In this document: piece by piece, positions 57,806 through 64,000 of the stretch
How positions within the stretch are numbered: the first letter of the stretch is position 1
Layout of the letters: each line of letters starts with the position of its first letter
DNA from: Agrocybe praecox
Lineage: Eukaryota > Basidiomycota > Agaricomycetes > Agaricales > Agrocybaceae
Direction of reading: 5' to 3'
Assembly (NCBI GenBank): GCA_964017145.1
Contig: OZ024851.1
Location: 3,038,001-3,102,000 of the forward strand
DNA: 64,000 nucleotides
The notes under the pieces: generated by a model
Database searches by the model: none
Told to the model about the DNA's origin: nothing
Seen by the model: only the letters and a program-made list of their open reading frames with translations
Position numbers and translations under genes: made by a program

Positions 57806-58419
57806 GAAACGATGGTGATCGTTGTGAGTTCGAAAGATAGGGGTGAGACGAGGCAGAATCGTCTCGGGGTTCTAAACCTTTAGGTGATATGAGTAGGAAA
57901 CGGAAACGGTAGGTGTGAAACGTTGCGTGGATTAATAACGAGTGTGAGACAGGTACATATCTTCTGCTCCCCAGTACAACCAAGTAGGACTACGTTTTTA
58001 TATGTAATTTTACTTGTAGCGATACTCAGGAGGCAGGGTATGGAATAGAATCCAATGGGGAAGGTTTATCTAAGCGAAAAGAAAATTTCCAAGACTAATT
58101 AAACAAGCGATAGAGAACCCTTAAGGGTGCCTCGCATGCAAATGAAATCTAGACTAAAAGGAAATTTAAAAATTAATGTGGGGTGATAAAAAAACACGAA
58201 ATAAGGACTGAAAGTGGTACTATGCTTGAAAACAGTAATAAGGAAGGAAAGGGGTTCATGAGGATGTGGTACGACGATAGAGAAAAGGAGCGACGAAGGA
58301 AAATGACCAACTCAGCTAATAATATACGACGCATCACGAACGTGGGAGTGCGCACTTGGCTGCGCGTCGAGGCGGCTTATTTGTGTCGGTTTCGGGAGTA
58401 GGCGAGGCGCGTACCTTAC
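57806..58419. mobile_element. 614-bp insertion, possible solo LTR or MITE
   Basis: Block A reads AAATCACTTATATG without a break. Block B reads AAATCACT, then 614 bp, then ATCACTTATATG, so ATCACT is duplicated on both sides like a target-site duplication. Shifted by one base, the insert would start TGAAACG and end near TTACA, close to the TG...CA of an LTR. No coding capacity or inverted tips are seen. The empty site in block A proves it is an insertion after (or a deletion before) the block duplication. Confidence 0.65.
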
Positions 58420-58550
58420 ATCACTTATATGCACTCGATGCGGACACTAGGGTTTTCACACAGTACTTTATGATTAACGGATGATCTGGCTAATTGCTAG
58501 ACTGCTATACAACGACTATTCCACTACCTTCCTTGTTTGACAGTGAATAT

Positions 58551-59289
58551 CTAGGAGAACGCGGTTATTGCGTTTTGGACAGCCACATGGAGAGTGCTGA
58601 CAAAATTCTGGGTAATGGTGGTCATGTCTGACTGAAAATAGAAGCCACGGCCACCCAGAGAAGCGTCCACAAGAGAAAATAAAGAAGAAAAAATTAACTC
58701 ACCGGCCTGATAGATTGCAAAGCGACGTCCATGTCCACGCAACATTCTTCAGTAAGAGTGAGGTCAGTCTTGATGGCTGCGACAGCATCAACGGACGGGG
58801 TGCTGAGGGCTGCAAAGCTGGGCCTCAAGGTAGCGAGAGTATCCATAGAGTGGACGATTATCGACGAGAAGCTCTGGAGGCCGTTGATGATCTCGCTAGC
58901 GTGTGCCTTTGAAACTGGACGGGGAAGATTCTGCATTGAAAAGTATATTAATGAGCATGATGGTATGGACAGGGAACGAATCATGACATATGTTAAGCTT
59001 CGTCATAAAATCATCTACGACAGTGCGCAAGGTCGCAGCATGATCATGGATGGCCTAAATGAACTCTTGGCAAGTAAGATACTACAAAATTTGCGTTCGG
59101 GAAGCTTACAGCAGCCCCGTCTGCGCCATTTGCGGGGAAACCACCGATGTGCTTGTCTATGATGGTAATCTGTTTGGAGAACTTGGATGGGTCTTGCATA
59201 ACTGCAGCAATATCTATTGCTGTGTCAGGGACGGATGCAGCCAAGGTGCTAGCAAAGAGAGATGCGACGATAGCAAAGGTGAACTTCAT
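58551..59289 (-). pseudogene. HsbA-like copy B, exon-2 splice donor mutated
   Basis: Duplicate of the gene at 54873-55607 with identical exon lengths: 59289-59110 (180), 59054-58992 (63), 58930-58703 (228), 58631-58551 (81). Signal peptide MKFTFAIVASLFASTLAAS, QITIIDKHIGGFPANGAD, STPSVDAVAAIKTDLTLTEE and C-terminal ITAFS are kept. The donor after exon 2 reads AACATATGTC where copy A has AACGTATGTC: GT became AT at 58991-58990. It does not fit the U12 AT-AC donor consensus, and the next GT would put a stop in frame. The protein is otherwise clean, so the loss is recent, or an unusual splice is used. Called pseudogene on that base alone. Confidence 0.65.
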
Positions 59290-59356
59290 GGTTGTTAGAG
59301 GAACTGGGAGATTAGATGCACTGAGCTCTGTAAGACTGAGTACCCTGCCCTTGCAT

Positions 59357-59364
59357 CTTTTATA
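59357..59364 (-). promoter_or_regulatory. TATA box of HsbA-like copy B
   Basis: TATAAAAG on the minus strand, 68 bp before the ATG at 59289, unchanged from copy A. Confidence 0.6.
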
Positions 59365-60256
59365 GACTCCTGAACACGATAAGAAGTCCTATTTCAAGTT
59401 GCACATGTTATGTATAAAGACAAAAATACCCTAGAAGAACAATCGAGCTGATGGCTAGTGAATAACGAGCGCTTGTACGAGGCGAGTAATGTCAAGTACT
59501 GTCAAAGTCAAAACACCATTCAAGCTTTAGTATATGTACGCACCCATTAAATAAAAACATTAGACCAGGTATCGTCAACCATTCAAAAACTAAAATTTAC
59601 AAGTCGAGTTATGGTCAATGGAGATACAAGTGTGTACGGCAGCGCCCGTGGCGCGGGATGATGGGCACTTCGAAAATTGATTATCTTGGAGGGTTTCGTC
59701 GTAGAAGGGGCTGAACACTATTTGCCTCGAGAATTTGTGCCTGTCGCGAAGTCGCCGGGGTATAGTGTCTTGCCATACTGTCATAGAGAGCATTTTTATT
59801 GACATAGTATTTCTCCCATGTTCCCGCTATGTGCGACAAGGAGGAGAGAAGCTTGTAGGGGTGTGTATAATAATAATAGTACCATTTCCCAGGGTGCATA
59901 AAATAGATAAATTACGGGCTCAATTCTTCTTGGTCCGGTAATTAAAAGGTTTTCTACCATGTAAATTATCATTTCTAATCATACCACCTGCTTTGTTCTG
60001 TGTTTTCTGCCCCAAAAATACGAATCTGGGCATTTTTATGATAAAATTCTGTTCAAATATTTCTCTACGGTTACTCAGCTGTAAGTCCCTAGATCGTGAG
60101 ACTACGGACTTAGTTTATGATAGATAGGCAGTTTGTCTAGATAGTTGATGAGGGGTAATTCAGGTGTAGCCTTCCTTGTGGGACTTGAATTTAAAAATAA
60201 ATAAAAACATCGAGAGAAAAGTAAAGTAGTGATCACGTGCCATGAATCCACATCAA

Positions 60257-60366
60257 CCTATTCTTAGTCCCCCCGAGGGCCGGAATCGTCGCCGAAAAAC
60301 AAAAGCAGAGTCCGGCACAGCGGTCTTGAGAGAGGGGAACACTGCAAAGACGGGGTTTTGCTTTCT
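60257..60366 (+). repeat. Dispersed repeat, copy 2 (matches 57110-57207)
   Basis: Same core AAAACAAAAGCAGAGTCCGG and AAAGACGGGGTTTTGCT as copy 1, with an extra stretch of about 13 bp after CTTAGTCCCCCC. Confidence 0.7.
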
Positions 60367-61955
60367 TCCTCTTTGCCACTCCTACATGCCTGAAATGCAT
60401 ATCTATCACTGCGAAAAACCTTCTCTCACAAAAATGACTGAAAGATGTATAGTGATGTCATTGCGACAATTCTGCGATGGGGTTTAAAGCTGAACGATCG
60501 GACGCCGAGAACATATCGTCTCGAAGGCTTCTAAAAGCTCTCTTTTATCACATTCAAACGAGAAACACGATCGACCAAATGACCTGACCAGCAGTAGAAT
60601 GCAAATAGGGATCACAACGATTGTTCTTCAACGACTTTTGAATGCGAAAATGGCGTTCGTCAGCTCGTTATGGACAACTATGGAACGCGTCCATTGTAGA
60701 GTCGGGGGTTCTGCCACTGTTAATCTATTCTATCGCGAGTATATTCTGAATCCAATTCGCTTGGTGCTTTTCTCTTACAATCTTCCCAACAGGCATTGGT
60801 GAAGTCCATACACGACAGTCTCAGCCTCACGTTGGACCATCGCCGCTCCTGGTCAATTGCAAGGATTGCCAACTCCGATATTCAACGAGCATTTATTCGT
60901 CGTTTCAACTGCACTCGACACTCTTTCCTTGAGTTTGAGATTCCACAGACATAGCGACCAGGGGCACCAACTGCGCTCGGCCGCCATGCACAAGTTGTTT
61001 TTTTCAACTAGGTGTTTTCCGAGAAATATTTTCCTTGATGAATTCAACGAATAATCCTTTACATCTGGGCACGTTAATGGAAGTTATTTCAGGAGGTTGG
61101 ATGAGCCTAAAAAAGGATATCAAACTGCGGATGCCCAACGACAATGTGTGTGTGTGGACTTTTTTGCGCGCTCTGTCCTATAATTAATCAATTTCATGCA
61201 GATGGGCCCACATAGGCCCACATAGGCCACAAATACCCTCAGTGTCTGGAGAAACATCAATGATTCAATCGACGGATATAGATTTTTCAAAGGGGAACCT
61301 TGTTTCGGTAGTCGTGTTCTTTACCCTGCGAATCGAATTTTCCACACCCCCAAAAAAGACGTTAGGCCAAAGCAATGTAATAGTGGGGCATAGATCCGTA
61401 GCAAGGTGATTCTTGTTCTTTTCAAGTTATCGATGATAATGAACTGAACTTCGACACTAGGGAGTGAATGTGGCATGAAATAATTGCGAACATCCATTAT
61501 GTTCTAGCAACAGCACGGCCGTTATCCCAGCGATCTCGTGCTTGCTGGAGAATAATCCACATGGATTAATTCTATCCAATATATCAATATGCTCACATTT
61601 TGCTGCCACGGTTCGTAATGTCGCTGGAAGGTTGTTAACAGTGGAACAAACGCATATCCGGATTAGGGAACAAGCGGACATCCCAATTTGGACATGCCTT
61701 TATGCTGCCCCAAATTCCCGCTGCTAACGACAATCAGGAAATCCTGTTCAAATTTGGGCTTCTATGAAAACCATCAGGCAAAACTGACCATTTTTGTAAC
61801 GAAATACTGGCGTTGTCTCATAAATATGGGAATTATACCGAATCTATTTGGCACTCAATGACCCGGGTGGTCTCTACCCTGCCTTTTTTGAATCTGTATC
61901 CCAATTCGGATCATCCCCTTGTCCTGTACAAGCGTCATGGTTTTCAATGGGCTAG

Positions 61956-61962
61956 TATAAAA
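61956..61962 (+). promoter_or_regulatory. TATA box upstream of the secreted peptide gene
   Basis: TATAAAA, 131 bp before the ATG at 62093, followed by a CT/CA-rich leader (CCTTTCGCCCACACAACCAACC) typical of a fungal 5' UTR. Confidence 0.55.
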
Positions 61963-62092
61963 TGTGGACGGGAGACAGGTAGACGGCGTTATAAGGTTTA
62001 CCTCCCCAGCCCCTCTACAACAGTTCAAGCTCCAGCTTGCAAATATCATCCTTTGCGTTACCTTTCGCCCACACAACCAACCCAATACCAAA

Positions 62093-62398
62093 ATGCAATT
62101 CACTCTCATCACCACCGTTCTCGTTTCCTGCAGTACGTTCTTTTTCATCTGACTTGATACAACATTTTTTAACCTTTCTTTTCTTTTAGTGACTGTTTTC
62201 GTGTCTGCATCTCCCATCCCTCCAACATCTGAGGTCGAAGCACGAGCGGGGCATTTCTTGGTGAGCAATACATCTCATTAACTTTAACACAGCCAATTAA
62301 TCCGACCGTTTCAATAGCCTCGCGAACCTACCATTCTCGACGAAGCTGCCCGCGAAGCAAGCCCTGAGCCCATTTGCGGGAAATACTCATGCATCTAA
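62093..62398 (+). CDS. Small secreted peptide precursor with C-terminal two-cysteine core
   Basis: A three-exon gene: 62093-62132, 62190-62260, 62318-62398; 40+71+81 nt = 63 codons plus stop, all GT-AG. Residues 1-20 are a strong signal peptide (MQFTLITTVLVSCMTVFVSA) with a cut expected around ASP. The middle is a Pro/Glu-rich pro-region (SPIPPTSEVEARAGHFLPRE). It ends DEAAREASPEPICGKYSCI, with the only two cysteines outside the signal peptide in the last seven residues. Single Arg sites (EAR, PRE, AREA) could be processed, though there is no dibasic Kex2 site. The plan of signal peptide, pro-region and short cysteine tail is that of secreted peptide hormones or ribosomally made peptide products. 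I do not recognise a named family. Confidence 0.7.
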
Positions 62399-63155
62399 AC
62401 ATACCAATGCCGACCTCTCTTTCCTGATCGTTTTAAATCGTGTCTTACGGACGAGCAGAGGAAGAGGGCGAGAAAGAGGAGTGCACGTCAGGCCTCGGTT
62501 TGGTCCATACCCACCACCGCTGTCAACTCAACTCTCCGAGACTTAAACCCAGTCTCCCCCAATCTTTCAAATCATGCTACACCGTCGACTACAATTTGTC
62601 CGGGCATGCATTGCCAACATTATTTCTTCGCAGTCTGTTAAACAAAGGCGTCAATCCTTTTTTCAAAAATTTCGGTTCCCCATACCTCCTTCGACGACAC
62701 CCTTTTCACGACCTCTCCCTAGATCAACGCCGGCGCGCGTTCCATCTGTTGTAGCACTACCTTGCATTGGAATTTTTCTTTCTCGCTTGTTATATTATCT
62801 GTAACTGTTATCTTGTTTTCGTGCTATCCCGCTGTCTCCCTTTGCCATGCACTTGTAGTAGTAGTAGTAGTAGTAGTAGTAGCTGTAGCTTTCTTTAGTG
62901 TAGATACACCCCTCATACCTAGTGACAATAAAAAAGGTTCATATACTTTGACACTCCCTGTCTGATGCAAAACTTTTATTTGTCAGAAGAATGTATTTCT
63001 ATGCTAAGATATTGTAAGTATGTATGAATCTATGGTACTTCCGATGCAGTAGAGAAACCAGAAAAAAAGGTGTTCGGAAGAAAACAATATCGAGGAGGCG
63101 ACACAACCAGGAAGTTGAAGGAAGATGGATAACAATCCATCCATTTAGATACAAA
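62399..63155. other. Intergenic, 3' flanks of two convergent genes, with a microsatellite
   Basis: Contains a (GTA)n trinucleotide run at about 62855-62882. No other gene supported. Confidence 0.5.
62855..62882 (+). repeat. (GTA)n microsatellite
   Basis: About nine perfect GTA units followed by GCTGTAGC. Confidence 0.9.
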
Positions 63156-64000
63156 TTATACATCATCCTCCCAATTGTCAGGTACCTGTTCGTCAGAGGC
63201 GGCATTGAGCGGTATCGGTTGGACGGTGGCAGGCGACGCTGTGCGAGAGTTAAGGAATGCCGTGGCAGAGGCAACTTGGGAGGAATGATAAGACTGGATT
63301 GTGGAAGACGCTGCCACCGCAACCACAGGTCTCGGAGCCCACGCCGTTGTTGACGCAGGGGTAGCAACAGTCGGCGCCGGTTTAGAAACGACCGAGGTCC
63401 ATCCACGATGAGCGCCAGAGGTGGTGGGCTGAGGAGCATTTACTGGAGTCGACGGCTTCGAAGGCGGTGTAGCAACGCCTGACCGCCATGATGACGCAGC
63501 AGCAGATTGAGAACCAGCTTTCAGTGATCGGAAGTCAGCGAGTTTGCCTAGGCTAGGTTGTGGAGCTAATGTGGTGAGATAGTTAGATAGAGTAGGTGTT
63601 GGTAGGCGTGTGTCGATGCGCCGCAATAGTTGAACACTGCGGTGTGGCTCTTGGTCGACCATTTGTGTATCCATCCTGTAGACGGCGGCAAGGTCGTGTG
63701 CGAATTTTCTTCTTTCAAGTGGCATGTGGGGTAGAACTTGGGTCTTCTTCTCAGAAGTAATAAAACTACAAGGATAATAAGTTAGTCAAATTATACTTCA
63801 TCCAAGAAAGAAAAGACGTACTCTGCGAAAGCTCTCTCGACGATAGGTAAAAATTTAATATTTGCTCGCGCAAAATTGACGACCTCGTCGTTGTACGCGG
63901 CCGAAGATCCAGCTTTATCTCTATCCGTATTGATACCCAACGCGTCCGCCAACATGGCGTTACGTTTCGCGATTTTACAATCGTTCGTGCATTTAGGCGC
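63156..64000 (-). CDS. NFX1/FAP1-type zinc-finger protein, C-terminal part with R3H domain (5' end off the window)
   Basis: C-terminus of an NFX1-family protein (human NFX1, Drosophila shuttle craft, yeast FAP1). These nuclear or cytosolic proteins have a row of Cys/His-rich NF-X1 fingers followed by an R3H single-strand nucleic-acid-binding domain. The exon entering from the right (to 63822) ends the finger region (APKCTNDCKIAKRNAMLADA) and leads into NFARANIKFLPIVERAFA. The intron is 63821-63766. The next exon continues DFITSEKKTQVLPHMPLERR, KFAHDLAAVYRMDTQMVDQE and PHRSVQLLRRIDTRLPTP, the R3H core with the conserved RRFxH-type segment as RRKFAH. A Ser/Pro/Ala-rich tail ends NWEDDV at 63156. 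The start codon and most fingers are outside the window. Confidence 0.9.

Larger units (their letters stand above)
57627..59833. repeat. Tandem segmental duplication, block B
   Basis: Second copy of 54572-56242, same orientation. It begins inside the last codons of the 7-TM member 4 coding sequence and carries HsbA-like copy B. A 614-bp sequence absent from block A interrupts it at 57806-58419. Confidence 0.85.
59834..62092. other. Intergenic, no gene supported
   Basis: Holds the second copy of the dispersed repeat at 60257-60366 and a GGCCCACATAGGCCCACATAGGCC direct repeat near 61203-61230. Open frames at 60599-60802, 60857-61054 and 61457-61727 have no splice partners or family motifs. Confidence 0.4.

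Overview
The window is nuclear DNA from a filamentous basidiomycete, very probably an Agaricomycete. The evidence is the dense short GT-AG introns (about 50-80 bp), conserved fungal housekeeping genes (PEX13, a phocein/MOB3-like STRIPAK subunit, an NFX1-type R3H protein) and families typical of mushroom-forming fungi: DUF6533 membrane proteins, a DUF7330-like protein, HsbA-like secreted proteins, large 7-TM families, a UbiA-type prenyltransferase and a family-2 O-methyltransferase. All exon joins below were worked out by eye from splice signals and reading phase. There is no transcript evidence, and family names rest on recognised motifs rather than a search.

Layout. 1-5.4 kb is a decayed zone: an HsbA-like pseudogene cut by the window edge, the 3' tail of a membrane-protein gene, a 1.3-kb transposon-like inverted-repeat element full of GTGGATAAT sub-repeats with a 133-bp MITE nested inside, a second truncated copy, and a 200-base N gap. 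5.4-9.6 kb holds a divergent UbiA prenyltransferase / O-methyltransferase pair. 9.65-13.8 kb has two related multi-pass membrane protein genes. 13.8-18.2 kb is gene-poor, with one broken gene and a GC-rich repeat. 18.2-26.6 kb carries PEX13, an unknown C2HC-finger protein, an apparently intact 8-exon DDE (MULE-like) transposase and an AT-hook protein. 27.0-31.4 kb holds a second copy of the prenyltransferase/O-methyltransferase pair, inverted relative to the first and intact at every splice site. 33-43 kb has a DUF6533-type gene, an unknown 493-aa protein, a DUF7330-like protein and a phocein-like protein with a long acidic tail. 43.9-54.6 kb is a head-to-tail array of four 7-TM genes. 54.5-59.9 kb is a tandem segmental duplication carrying two HsbA-like genes; the second copy has a mutated splice donor and a 614-bp insertion downstream. 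62.1-62.4 kb encodes a tiny secreted peptide precursor with a two-cysteine C-terminus. The right edge is the 3' end of an NFX1-like gene.

How the parts may work together. The two prenyltransferase/O-methyltransferase pairs share a promoter region within each pair and look like the core of a small pathway that prenylates and methylates an aromatic or terpenoid product (inference). The membrane receptors, HsbA proteins and secreted peptide point to surface and environment sensing or interaction functions that expand by local duplication. The mixture of intact duplicates, broken duplicates and transposon remnants marks this as a fast-evolving accessory region set among conserved housekeeping genes.
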